Part shown: positions 34,475 through 42,562 of the stretch, in pieces
Layout of the letters: each line of letters begins with the position of its first letter
Position numbering within the stretch: position 1 is the first letter of the stretch
Assembly (NCBI GenBank): GCA_903905585.1
Contig: CAIVHB010000098.1
Span: 1 to 43,643, forward strand
Source of the DNA: an uncultured Ferrovum sp.
GTDB taxonomy: Bacteria > Pseudomonadota > Gammaproteobacteria > Burkholderiales > Ferrovaceae
DNA: 43,643 nt
Direction: 5' to 3'
Position numbers and translations under genes: made by a program
The notes under the pieces: generated by a model
Seen by the model: the letters and a program-made list of their open reading frames with translations, nothing else
Told to the model about the DNA's origin: nothing
The model's database searches: none

Positions 34475-35872
34475 TTAAGTAAGGAAGGCTTGATTTCCTT
34501 CAGGATCCGGAACAATTTTGTCAGCCGGGGCTGCTGGGGGAGCAGCAGGCGTCTGTTCCGGGGTCTCTTCTACTGGAGGGGGTTCAATATAAACCCAAAT
34601 TTTGAGTGTAGACAAATCTGGGTTTTCATAGCTCTGGAGCTTATTAGCTAGGTGATCGTCTAGTTCATGCCCAGCGCCTACCAGCAGCACACCATTACTA
34701 TTGATCACATCTCGATTGAGCTTCATTCCCGCCTTAACGTCTGTTTGCTTAACCAGATGCTCATCATCGCTCTGCACGCCACCATCTAGCACAATCTGAA
34801 ATGCATCTACAACGGCGGGGTCATAACGCTTCCCTTTTCCTTTATGAATGGCTTTGGCAGCCTGATCAGGTTTATATTTTGTGACTGCAAGAGTTCCAGC
34901 CAACATAGAATCATAGTCATTCGATACGGCTACAATACGCGCCGCAAGCGGGATATTTTCACCGGACAGATGATCTGGGAAACCCGAACCATCCCATAAT
35001 TCATGATGGTGTTTCACAACCTTGGCCACTTCTTTAAAGTCTTGCAACGCGATTAATGCGTTATTACCGTTCTCGGGATGCCCCCTATGAATCTTGACTT
35101 CAGGCATGCTGAGCTTTGCAACAGGCTTGGCCAACAACACATCCTGAAAACCAATTTTACCGATGTCATGCAACAAAGCTCCCAGCATGACGTCTTGAAT
35201 AGTTTCTTTCGGAAGTTTCATAGCTCTAGCAATCAGAACGGCTTTATCACTCACGCGTTTAGAATGCCCTGCGAGAATCCCTCCTCGCAGTTCAATCAAA
35301 TTTGAAAACACTTTAACAGCCGTAATCAATTTAAGGTTCAGCGCTTCATTCAATTTTGTCGCTTCAGCTGTTCGCTCTGCTACTTTTTTTTCTAAGTTGA
35401 TATTAAGGTCTCGCAATTCCTCATTACGCTTAAAAGAGATTTCTTGAAGGCGCTCAGTGTCGCGCTCTAGCCCTCTTAACTTAATTGCATCTTGAGCAGC
35501 TGCCAATATTTCTTCATCAATCCAAGGCTTAGAAAGGTAGCGGTAAATACCTCCGTCGTTGAGGGCCCCAACTGCGGCATGAATATCCCCAAAACCTGTC
35601 AGCAATATCCGATAGGTGGCAGGATATTTATTCGCAACCTCAGCAAGTAATTGCGTGCCCGTCATCCCAGGCATTCTCATATCTGAAATGAGTAAATCGA
35701 TAGGTTCTGAGGCAAAAACACTCAGGGCTTGCGCACCGCTTTCAGCAAATAAAAGCTTGTAACCAGTAGGTTGAAAAAGACGCCCGAGCGCTGATAGGAT
35801 GTTTGTCTCATCATCCACAAACAAAATGGTAAACATCTTATTCCCTATCGAAAGGTCTCTATCCGCGCTCAT
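34475..35872 (-). CDS. Response regulator with REC and HD-GYP-type domains
   Basis: A two-component output protein, 465 residues. The REC domain (13-130) has the acidic pair in FVDDE, phospho-acceptor Asp64 (ISDMRMPGM) and Lys115 (YLSKPW). A coiled-coil linker follows (about 135-180). The HD domain carries HDIGKIG (His235, Asp236, Lys239), HRGHPENG and KHHHELWDGSGFP, where canonical HD-GYP proteins have DGxGYP. Cyclic di-GMP hydrolysis is therefore likely, with a Tyr-to-Phe change in the GYP tripeptide. The last about 40 residues are Pro/Ala-rich. The ATG at 35872 follows AGGAG closely. No partner histidine kinase lies nearby. Confidence 0.9.
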   Translation of the reverse strand: MSADRDLSIGNKMFTILFVDDETNILSALGRLFQPTGYKLLFAESGAQALSVFASEPIDLLISDMRMPGMTGTQLLAEVANKYPATYRILLTGFGDIHAAVGALNDGGIYRYLSKPWIDEEILAAAQDAIKLRGLERDTERLQEISFKRNEELRDLNINLEKKVAERTAEATKLNEALNLKLITAVKVFSNLIELRGGILAGHSKRVSDKAVLIARAMKLPKETIQDVMLGALLHDIGKIGFQDVLLAKPVAKLSMPEVKIHRGHPENGNNALIALQDFKEVAKVVKHHHELWDGSGFPDHLSGENIPLAARIVAVSNDYDSMLAGTLAVTKYKPDQAAKAIHKGKGKRYDPAVVDAFQIVLDGGVQSDDEHLVKQTDVKAGMKLNRDVINSNGVLLVGAGHELDDHLANKLQSYENPDLSTLKIWVYIEPPPVEETPEQTPAAPPAAPADKIVPDPEGNQAFLT

Positions 35873-36065
35873 TGTCTCCTCATCATGGATGCCTAAAACG
35901 AATACTTAATCAGTATTAACGGCATTTATAATGAAGTCAGTAGCTCCATCACTTTAATTTTACCGGGTTCAAAACTTCACCCAGAGTCATGCGCTGATCA
36001 AACAAAGTACAACTTTAACCTTAACTTTGCGACAGTGTAGATGCATTTAATTTCAGTTACATAAC

Positions 36066-36101
36066 AAAACCCCCAACAAGGTGGACCGTGTTGGGGGTTT
36101 T
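36066..36101 (-). terminator. Terminator of the BI-1 family gene
   Basis: AAAACCCCCAAC and GTTGGGGGTTTT form a perfect 12-bp stem with a 12-nt loop, followed on the minus strand by further T. It lies 70 bp after the Bax inhibitor-1 gene. Confidence 0.88.
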
Positions 36102-36171
36102 ATCGACTCATCTATTTGTTGAAACTTACCGTGTTAATCAAATCCTCGGAAAGTTTTCACAGTTCTGATAC

Positions 36172-36858
36172 TTAGTCACGGTCGCTTCCGCCCACAAAGC
36201 CCAAGATTTGAAGCAAGCTAACAAAAATATTGTAAATACTCATGTACAAAGTGAGCGTTGCAGAAATGTAGTTAGTCTCACCACCACGCACTATTTCGTT
36301 GACTTGCCAACTGATCATGATGGAACTGAAAATCATGAACCCGCCCGCCAATACCAACTGCAACAAAGGTAACTGCAAAAAAATATTGGCGATTGAAGCC
36401 ACCATTAACACAATCGCACCTATTGTTAGAAAACCCGTCATGCTACTGAAATTGCGTTGGGCATTAGAACCCAGTGCAGACATCGCTAGAAACGTAATGC
36501 CCGTTCCACCAGCGGCTAAGCCAACTAATTGAGGACCGTTACGGAAATGCAAGGTGAACTGTAGAATAGGCCCGAGCATAAAGCCCAAAATGAAAGTGAG
36601 CGCTAACAAAAGATAGACGCCCGTGCTGCTGTACTTGTTACGCTCAATGGCAAAGAACAGGCCATAAATCACTGCCATAAACAGAATACTGCCCAACAAG
36701 GGGCTAGCTGCCATGAAAGCAAAACTGGTATTCACCCCTAAAGCAGCACCTATAGCAGTTGGTATTAAAGAAATACCCAAGAGGCGATAGGTGTTTCGAA
36801 GCACAGCATTACTGTTGACTTCATAGGTATTAGTTGAAAAATTTTGGAAATCTTGCAT
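36172..36858 (-). CDS. Bax inhibitor-1 (YbhL/YccA) family membrane protein
   Basis: A 228-residue integral membrane protein with seven hydrophobic segments, typical of the UPF0005/BI-1 family, whose members act as pH-dependent calcium leak channels or modulators of FtsH. Family features are NTYRLLGISLIPTAIGA near the N-terminus, the internal LTFILGFMLGPIL, FLAMSALGSNAQRNFS and the C-terminal TLYMSIYNIFVSLLQILG followed by SDRD, supplying the conserved Asp residues. The gene is monocistronic, closed by the terminator at 36066-36101. Confidence 0.92.
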   Translation of the reverse strand: MQDFQNFSTNTYEVNSNAVLRNTYRLLGISLIPTAIGAALGVNTSFAFMAASPLLGSILFMAVIYGLFFAIERNKYSSTGVYLLLALTFILGFMLGPILQFTLHFRNGPQLVGLAAGGTGITFLAMSALGSNAQRNFSSMTGFLTIGAIVLMVASIANIFLQLPLLQLVLAGGFMIFSSIMISWQVNEIVRGGETNYISATLTLYMSIYNIFVSLLQILGFVGGSDRD

Positions 36859-37032
36859 TATTATGTGCTCCCCGAGAGAAGCCGCAGAGTGCGGCGATCA
36901 CACTACATAGACTAGTCAATGCTTACAAAAGTTGCAAGCGACTTACAACCATCCGATTCAATTACTTTATTCTACAGGTCTAACCGTAAACGTTTACATG
37001 GGGACTCAATGCAAAATTATCAAGTGCGGTTT

Positions 37033-37458
37033 TTACGCGGCTTGGTTCGTTGCCCAAAAATTTTGCAATAGAAGAGAGGCATGTGAGGGGGAATGGGGCA
37101 TTTCGGGTTGAGCTGTAGCTAAGGCATATTCAAGCTTGATTTCATCAAACCCAGGATACTCTTTGGTTGTGAAACCCATAGACCAATCTTTAAATTCTCG
37201 TTTAGGGATATCCATACAGATTAATTCCATGATCCCAAAGTGACGACGATCAGCCTTGATACGCTCAAATGTCTGTTGGACTGCAGTCTTAGGGCCTTCT
37301 AAGTACTGCATAAATGATCCACTGGCATACAGCATGACACCAGTAATGCCATTCACCTTGTTACGCTCGCGAGAGTTTGCAAGGAGTTCATCAAGCTCCT
37401 TCGCACTAAATGGAGAACGTTCCGAAGAAATATAAACGAGAGAGATGAGACGTTCCAT
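37033..37458 (-). CDS. BLUF-domain blue-light sensor
   Basis: The 141-residue protein is almost entirely a BLUF domain, which senses blue light through FAD. The key residues are present: Tyr9 in LISLVYIS, Asn33 in RERNKVNGITG, Gln51 in GSFMQYLEG, and Trp92 and Met94 in DWSMGF. There is no fused output domain, so it acts through a partner protein as PixD/BlrB-type proteins do. The ATG at 37458 is used; an upstream TTG is in frame. The nearby DUF442 gene is co-directional (43 bp upstream). A light-response role fits the possible phototrophy suggested by bciA. Confidence 0.93.
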   Translation of the reverse strand: MERLISLVYISSERSPFSAKELDELLANSRERNKVNGITGVMLYASGSFMQYLEGPKTAVQQTFERIKADRRHFGIMELICMDIPKREFKDWSMGFTTKEYPGFDEIKLEYALATAQPEMPHSPSHASLLLQNFWATNQAA

Positions 37459-37510
37459 AACAACCAAAACCGATTAATTTGATCAGATAAACCGATTATA
37501 CCGCTCTAAC

Positions 37511-37957
37511 CTATCCTTTACCAGTCAATTTGTCAGCGAAATCCATCTCAAATTTTGATCGCAAAGGTGAGAGGTCGAACCCAGCATTTGCAGCAGCGGC
37601 AATCAATGTATCGGCAGGCTGATCTGAAGAGTGGCTCAGTGCCCACAGTGAGGTCGATCGCATTCCGGATCGACAATAAGCCAAATATGGAGCTGGTAAA
37701 GAATGAATAATGTGTTTAAAGAGCTCCACATTCTCTTCTGTCATTCTTCCGCTTATTACGGGACAGTAAGCAGTTTCCAGCCCTAATGCTTTGGCTGCAT
37801 GTTCAATTTCCTGATAAGTGAACTGATCGGCGGACTCACCATCTGGTCGGTTGCAAATAACGGTCTTCACCCCGTTGTGCGCAATTTCTTTCAGGTCATC
37901 CGGAGAGATTTGTCCTGCCACCCAAAAGTTATCGGTAAGCTGCATTGCTGTTGTCAT
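37511..37957 (-). CDS. TIGR01244/DUF442 family phosphatase-like protein
   Basis: The 148-residue soluble protein has a dual-specificity-phosphatase-like fold, with the CX5R loop CRSGMRST (Cys and Arg present) and an upstream Asp-containing CNRPDGESADQ. Close relatives are the N-terminal domain of beta-lactamase hydrolase-like protein (Blh) and the TIGR01244 family. It may dephosphorylate small metabolites or have a sulfurtransferase-related role; the substrate is unknown. The ATG at 37957 (MTTAMQLTDNFWVAGQ) was chosen; a TTG 13 codons upstream is in frame. It lies 43 bp before the BLUF gene, likely co-transcribed. Confidence 0.8.
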   Translation of the reverse strand: MTTAMQLTDNFWVAGQISPDDLKEIAHNGVKTVICNRPDGESADQFTYQEIEHAAKALGLETAYCPVISGRMTEENVELFKHIIHSLPAPYLAYCRSGMRSTSLWALSHSSDQPADTLIAAAANAGFDLSPLRSKFEMDFADKLTGKG

Positions 37958-38126
37958 ATTTTTCTCGCTCAATTGTTTGGGAACAGGTAATTCCAAATTA
38001 TTAGTTTAGCGCGGGAAACTTATTATTTGGCACAAAGACAATCATTTCAAATCAGATACTTCCCCCTCTTTGATTTTTAAGTCATGCTACTTGCCTCTCT
38101 CATGCATTTTTTGTCTGGTTTTACCT

Positions 38127-39500
38127 ATGGCTCGCCCCCGTCGCATCCCCCGGTCCCAACCTGGGCTAAACACTATCGATACGCTTGAACACTCCAGCGC
38201 CAATCAAACCATTTACACGATTGAATCTGTAGATCATGAAGCCCGTGGGGTTTCACATCACGAAGGCAAAGTGGTATTTCTGGATGGTGCTTTAGTTGGG
38301 GAGAAAGTGCGAGCACGTATTTACAAGCGCCGCCCAAGCTATGATCAAGGTGAAGCCACAGCTATTTTGCGAAAAGGATCAGGGCGCGTAACGGCAGGCT
38401 GCCCGCACTTTGGTGTGTGTGGTGGTTGCAATATGCAACATGCTGACCCTACCGCTCAAGTAGCTTACAAACAGCGGATTCTTGAAGACAACTTGAAACG
38501 TATTGGACGCGTGAATCCTGAGATCATGCTTCCTGCCATTCAAGGCCCTACGTGGGGATACCGCCATCGCGCTCGATTATCAGTGCGGTTGGTGGAAAAG
38601 AAAGGGGGCGTTCTGGTCGGTTTTCACGAACGCAACTCAAGTTTTGTAGCGGATATTTCTAGCTGCAAAATTTTACCCTTGCATGTTTCAGCGCTCATTT
38701 CACCATTACGGGATTTAGTCACTCAGCTTTCGCTGGCTGATCGATTACCTCAAATTGAGGTTGCGGTTGGCGAGGAAGTCACAGTTTTAGTCTTTAGAAT
38801 TCTGCAAGACTTAATTTCACAAGATGAAACACTCTTGCGTAATTTCGCAGAATTACATGATGTGCAAGTTTGGCTTCAAACCAAGGGGCCCGATACGGTT
38901 CAACTATTCCACCCTAAGGAAGTACCCGGGCTCTTTTACGCACTTCCTGAATTTGGCATTCAGATGCCATTTGGCCCCGCCGAATTTACGCAAGTCAATC
39001 CTTATGTAAATCGACTATTAGTGGGTCGTGCAATGCGACTGCTCAAACCTAAAGCCGGCGAACGAATTGCCGATTTGTTCTGCGGTCTGGGAAATTTCTC
39101 TTTGCCTATGGCTAGGCTTGGAGCACATGTAGTCGGAGTGGAAGGGAGTGCAACGCTGGTGCGCCGAGCAGCAGAAAATGCTGAGGCAAACGGCTTATCA
39201 GATCGAGCAAAGTTTAAGGTAGCCGATCTGTTTCAGATTGATGCTGAAGGTTTAGCACAACTGGGGCAGTTTGATGGAATGTTGATCGACCCGCCCCGTG
39301 ATGGGGCAATGGAAGTAGTTAAATCGATTGGGCATGACGGACCTAAGCGGATCGTGTATGTCTCCTGCAGCCCCTCTACCTTGGCCCGTGATGCCCAAGT
39401 ACTGGTGCATCAGCATGGGTATCGCCTTGAGTCGGCGGGGGTGGCCAATATGTTCCCACATACGGCGCACGTTGAATCGATCGCACTATTCACTCGGTAA
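38127..39500 (+). CDS. rlmD: 23S rRNA (uracil-1939-C5)-methyltransferase
   Basis: The 457-residue RlmD/RumA methyltransferase has an N-terminal TRAM domain (about 25-85) and an Fe-S site (Cys92, 98, 101 in CPHFGVCGGCNMQH). The SAM-binding motif is IADLFCGLGNFSLPMA, then LIDPPRDGAMEVV and catalytic YVSCSPSTLARD with the nucleophilic Cys. The ATG at 38127 (MARPRRIPRSQPG) begins a basic N-terminus. An in-frame TTG 57 bp earlier would add a hydrophobic stretch and is rejected. It stands alone on the plus strand before tRNA-Ser(TGA). Confidence 0.95.
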   Translation: MARPRRIPRSQPGLNTIDTLEHSSANQTIYTIESVDHEARGVSHHEGKVVFLDGALVGEKVRARIYKRRPSYDQGEATAILRKGSGRVTAGCPHFGVCGGCNMQHADPTAQVAYKQRILEDNLKRIGRVNPEIMLPAIQGPTWGYRHRARLSVRLVEKKGGVLVGFHERNSSFVADISSCKILPLHVSALISPLRDLVTQLSLADRLPQIEVAVGEEVTVLVFRILQDLISQDETLLRNFAELHDVQVWLQTKGPDTVQLFHPKEVPGLFYALPEFGIQMPFGPAEFTQVNPYVNRLLVGRAMRLLKPKAGERIADLFCGLGNFSLPMARLGAHVVGVEGSATLVRRAAENAEANGLSDRAKFKVADLFQIDAEGLAQLGQFDGMLIDPPRDGAMEVVKSIGHDGPKRIVYVSCSPSTLARDAQVLVHQHGYRLESAGVANMFPHTAHVESIALFTR

Positions 39501-39551
39501 TTCTAAAACATGCTTTAAATACATGAAGGCGTTCAACTTCTTCTAAAGATT

Positions 39552-39599
39552 TTGGGAATTACGTGGTCTATTGTAGAATAGGTTGCGTTCTATTCTTTT
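39552..39599 (+). promoter_or_regulatory. Promoter of tRNA-Ser(TGA) overlapping a terminator-like hairpin
   Basis: TTGGGA (39552-39557), a 16-bp spacer and TAGAAT (39574-39579) form a good sigma70 promoter. The -10 hexamer lies inside a 7-bp hairpin, AGAATAG/CTATTCT (39575-39596), followed by TTT, which could end rlmD transcripts. Both readings are possible. Confidence 0.5.
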
Positions 39600-39633
39600 G
39601 CTCTGTTCTGGAGCAAGTATTCAGTGTCACACC

Positions 39634-39721
39634 GGAGATTTGGGTGAGTGGTTTAAACCAGCAGTCTTGAAAACTGCCGACGGGAAACCGTCCGTGAGTT
39701 CGAATCTCACAGTCTCCGCCA
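39634..39721 (+). tRNA. tRNA-Ser (anticodon TGA)
   Basis: An 88-nt class II tRNA with a long variable arm (GACGGGAAACCGTC). The acceptor stem GGAGATT pairs with AGTCTCC, G is the discriminator and CCA is encoded. The anticodon stem is GCAGT/ACTGC with loop CTTGAAA (anticodon TGA, reads UCA and, with modification, other UCN). The T-arm is GTGAGTTCGAATCTCAC. Confidence 0.97.
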
Positions 39722-39725
39722 AGCA

Positions 39726-39784
39726 CCTAAAAAATCAATTTTTTACTCTAATTATCAAGCAGTTAACCAATTCTCGTTTTCACT
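39726..39784 (+). repeat. tRNA-Ser 3' trailer repeat, copy B
   Basis: Fifty-nine bases following tRNA-Ser(TGA), about 80% identical to 30627-30684 after tRNA-Ser(GCT). See copy A. Confidence 0.75.
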
Positions 39785-39920
39785 TTTGGATACTTACTAG
39801 GTCTGGTGTTTTCACTCATTTTTGACTTGCCTTCAGGTGCTTGAATTGTCTGGTGCCTATCTTTTCTTGCGATAGCGACCTACTGGTTAGGACCTCAATC
39901 TTCTAGGGCAGCGAATAGTC
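39785..39920 (+). other. Intergenic sequence before the nhaD leader, no gene seen
   Basis: 136 bp with no supported ORF or RNA gene. Promoter elements for nhaD are expected here but none is clear. Confidence 0.4.
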
Positions 39921-39983
39921 ATGAATCGTTTTTTTGATACTTTCCGCCCGATGAACCCCAGCGAAACCCTTGGCGATTCATGA
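39921..39983 (+). CDS. Possible 20-codon leader peptide of nhaD
   Basis: The frame reads MNRFFDTFRPMNPSETLGDS. Its TGA stop overlaps the nhaD start by four bases (ATGA), a classical coupling arrangement. The start codon lies in the left arm, and the stop in the right arm, of a 10-bp perfect inverted repeat (TCATGAATCG/CGATTCATGA, 39919-39928 and 39974-39983). Translating the leader would open the hairpin that otherwise masks the nhaD start. No strong ribosome binding site is visible for the leader, so it is a candidate only. Confidence 0.4.
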   Translation: MNRFFDTFRPMNPSETLGDS

Positions 39984-41281
39984 TGACCACATTACTGATT
40001 GCCATATTTATTATTACTTATGCAGCAATTGCATTTGAATATAAGCTGATGATTAACAAATCTGCATCTGCACTATTGGGGGCGGGTTTGTTGTGGTCCA
40101 TTTATGCAGTCTCTTCAAATGATGTGCAACTCGTTAACAAAGAGTTGAGCGAGACGCTCATCGGCATCACTCAGATTGTGTTCTTCTTGATGGGCGCTAT
40201 GACGATAGTAGAAGTTGTGGATGCTCACGATGGCTTTGATGTCGCTACCGCAACAATAAAAACCACCTGCCTGGCCTCCTTAATGCAGATAGTCTGCGTG
40301 GTCACTTTTTTCTTGAGCGCCATCCTTGACAACTTAACCACCACCATTGTGATGATGTCCCTCATGAAAAAATTGTTGGATAAGCGTGATGACCGTTTAA
40401 TGTTTGCTGGAATGGTGGTGATTGCAGCCAATGCAGGCGGTGCCTGGTCGCCAATTGGCGACATTACAACAACCATGCTCTGGATTGGCGGCCAAATCAC
40501 TGCGATTGAAATTGTAAAATCCTTGATCATCCCATCAGCTGTGAATTTGGCGATACCTCTTTTAATCACAAGCTGGATGCTGCGCGGCAAAGTAGCTCTG
40601 CCACCACAACAACAAGCAAAAGATACCCAAGCATTTCCTTCTTCGGTCATTGAACGAAACATCATGTTTTACCTAGGACTTGGAGTGCTTGTTGCAGTCC
40701 CTGCATTTAAGGCCTTTACTCACTTACCGCCGTTCATGGGCGTATTAATTGGCTTGGGGTTGCTGTGGCTGGTAGGGGATTTATTACACAAAGACAAATC
40801 ATTTGAAGCTAAGCAGCATCTTGGCTTATCTCACGCACTGTCTCGCATAGACATGTGCTCGATTGTATTTTTCATCGGAATTTTGCTGGCCGTTGCCATC
40901 CTTGAACACAGCCACGTTTTGGCTTCAGTGGCTACATGGCTGGATATCACTGTAGGCCGACAAGATATGATCGTAATGCTGATAGGAATTGTAAGTGCTA
41001 TTGTTGACAACGTTCCTTTGGTCGCTGCATCAATGAGTATGTACAGCTTGGAACGCTATCCTCCGGATAGTTTTATATGGGAGTTCTTAGCTTACTGCGC
41101 TGGAACAGGCGGCTCAATCCTGATCATCGGCTCAGCTGCAGGTGTTGCGGCGATGGGCATAGAGAAGATTGATTTTGTCTGGTATTTGAGAAAGTTCAGT
41201 GGCTTGGCACTGGTTGGGTACTTTGCTGGGGCAATTGTTTACATAGCCGAGTTTTCCATTCGGCACTCCATTCAGTTGTGA
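39980..41281 (+). CDS. nhaD: NhaD-type Na+/H+ antiporter
   Basis: The 433-residue polytopic membrane protein has about 11-12 hydrophobic segments. NhaD signatures are EYKLMINKSASALLGAGLLW near the N-terminus, FFLMGAMTIVEVVDAHDGF, FFLSAILDNLTTTIVMM with charged residues in the membrane, AANAGGAWSPIGDITTTMLW and, near the C-terminus, GIVSAIVDNVPLVAASMSMY and AGTGGSILIIGSAAG. It exports Na+ or Li+ in exchange for H+. The start codon lies in an inverted-repeat arm and overlaps a possible leader ORF. Two adjacent ATGs (39980 and 39983) are possible starts. Confidence 0.92.
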   Translation: MMTTLLIAIFIITYAAIAFEYKLMINKSASALLGAGLLWSIYAVSSNDVQLVNKELSETLIGITQIVFFLMGAMTIVEVVDAHDGFDVATATIKTTCLASLMQIVCVVTFFLSAILDNLTTTIVMMSLMKKLLDKRDDRLMFAGMVVIAANAGGAWSPIGDITTTMLWIGGQITAIEIVKSLIIPSAVNLAIPLLITSWMLRGKVALPPQQQAKDTQAFPSSVIERNIMFYLGLGVLVAVPAFKAFTHLPPFMGVLIGLGLLWLVGDLLHKDKSFEAKQHLGLSHALSRIDMCSIVFFIGILLAVAILEHSHVLASVATWLDITVGRQDMIVMLIGIVSAIVDNVPLVAASMSMYSLERYPPDSFIWEFLAYCAGTGGSILIIGSAAGVAAMGIEKIDFVWYLRKFSGLALVGYFAGAIVYIAEFSIRHSIQL

Positions 41282-41296
41282 AATATTTTTGGTTGC

Positions 41297-41464
41297 CTAG
41301 GTCTTTTTAATTGAATTTGCGACGGGGTAAACTTTTCTGCGGCAAGCATCTGAACAGTAAGCGACCTCATCCCAGTTATTACGCCATTTCTTCCTCCACA
41401 CCATGGGTCGCTGGCAATGCTTGCAGGTTTTAACCGGAAGATCTGCTTTGCTTTGATTAGGCAT
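41297..41464 (-). CDS. DUF2256 family small zinc-finger-like protein
   Basis: A 55-residue protein starting MPNQSKADLPVKTCKHCQRP. The paired CKHC (residues 14-17) and CSDAC (37-41) plus the WRKKWRNNWDEVAYC core are the DUF2256 signature, likely one zinc site. Function is unknown; the family is widespread in phototrophic and aquatic bacteria and often sits beside cryptochrome/photolyase genes. No strong ribosome binding site precedes the ATG at 41462-41464. It converges with nhaD and lies 79 bp after bciA on the same strand. Confidence 0.85.
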   Translation of the reverse strand: MPNQSKADLPVKTCKHCQRPMVWRKKWRNNWDEVAYCSDACRRKVYPVANSIKKT

Positions 41465-41543
41465 TTTTTGATTAAGAATGATAAAAAAAGGGATTTAAGT
41501 AAAGTTGAACGCGTTCATCCACTTGAATTGGATTAAAGACAAA

Positions 41544-42527
41544 CTAAAAAACAGCATGATCGCCTCGGTCAGGCTCCGCCTGGCCCTTGACCCAATTCGC
41601 ATAGGCCTCAAATAAGGTTTCTGTGCCATATGACGGAGTGGCCTCAGCATCATAGCGCTGAGCAAGGGCATCCCAGACCAACATAGATTCAGTAGCGTAA
41701 TAGCGGCCAATCCTAGCCAACTCCGCCTTGTCAGCAACTGCTGGGATGACTTTTCCAATCCAACTCAACACGCGAATGATGAAGTCCATCAAGCCAACAG
41801 GAATACTTTTAAAACGTGGCTTCATACCAAGCAACCTAAATAACTCCTCGCCCTGCTGACGAGGGCTAATTGCGGGTCCTGGACCTCCTATTGGCAAGAT
41901 CTGATTGTGCCGATTTGGATCCTTTAAACATGCAGCCAGGAATTCACCTAAATCATCATCACTGATCGGTTTACAGGCAGTGAGATTGCCCCCCCCAAAT
42001 AGCAAAAAAGGCTTTCCACTTTTAACGCGTTGTAACTGCCCAGACAGAGATTTGAAAAAAGCTGTAGGACGAACGATGGAATAAGTGATACCCGACTCAA
42101 TCAATGCTTTTTCAAAAGCAAGCTTGGCATGCTGAAAAGCAAGCAAAGGTTTCTGTACACAGATGGCCGAGAGCAGTACAAAATGTTTTACACCTACCTC
42201 TTGCGCCGCTTGAAGCGCAAATAGGTGCCCTTGGCAATCTACTCGCCATGCTTCTTTCGGTGAGCCAGTGCGCGAAGCCATGCAGGAAATGACAGCGTCA
42301 AAATGCTCGTGAGCAAAACCTTCTAACTTGAGTGATGCTAAATCACATGGATCACCCCATCGTATTGTGGCCCCTGCCAGGCGTGCTGATAGTTTCTGAT
42401 TACTCCCAAGAGAGTTTTGTTCCTTCCGCGGGCGAATGAGGCAGATCACCTCATGGCCATGCCTCATTAGCGCACCTACAGTGGCTTGACCTATTGTTCC
42501 CGTTGCCCCCAGTAATAGTACTTTCAT
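41544..42527 (-). CDS. bciA: Divinyl (proto)chlorophyllide a 8-vinyl reductase, BciA type
   Basis: NADPH-dependent reductase of the 8-vinyl group in (bacterio)chlorophyll a synthesis, 327 residues. It has an atypical SDR fold with N-terminal LLLGATGTIGQAT. The BciA-specific stretches follow: SCMASRTGSPKEAWRVDCQG, VLLSAICVQKPLLAFQHAK, YSIVRPTAFFKSLSGQ, ACKPISDDDLGEFLAACL, LPIGGPGPAISPRQQGEE and ARIGRYYATESMLVWD. These are much more specific than a generic NmrA/epimerase protein. It is not in a visible photosynthesis gene cluster here. It strongly suggests, but does not prove, that the organism makes bacteriochlorophyll. Confidence 0.88.
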   Translation of the reverse strand: MKVLLLGATGTIGQATVGALMRHGHEVICLIRPRKEQNSLGSNQKLSARLAGATIRWGDPCDLASLKLEGFAHEHFDAVISCMASRTGSPKEAWRVDCQGHLFALQAAQEVGVKHFVLLSAICVQKPLLAFQHAKLAFEKALIESGITYSIVRPTAFFKSLSGQLQRVKSGKPFLLFGGGNLTACKPISDDDLGEFLAACLKDPNRHNQILPIGGPGPAISPRQQGEELFRLLGMKPRFKSIPVGLMDFIIRVLSWIGKVIPAVADKAELARIGRYYATESMLVWDALAQRYDAEATPSYGTETLFEAYANWVKGQAEPDRGDHAVF

Positions 42528-42562
42528 TATGGTTTAAGTCCGATAAAAATGAAGAGCTATGT

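Noticed and set aside
30627..39784. Genomic island bounded by att-like repeats after two tRNA-Ser genes
   Set aside because: The interval contains housekeeping genes (ubiC, lysC, rlmD) and no integrase or phage gene, so the repeats are better seen as shared tRNA trailers.
40225..40665. 146-codon minus-strand ORF inside nhaD
   Set aside because: Antisense to conserved transmembrane segments; no independent start signal or motif.
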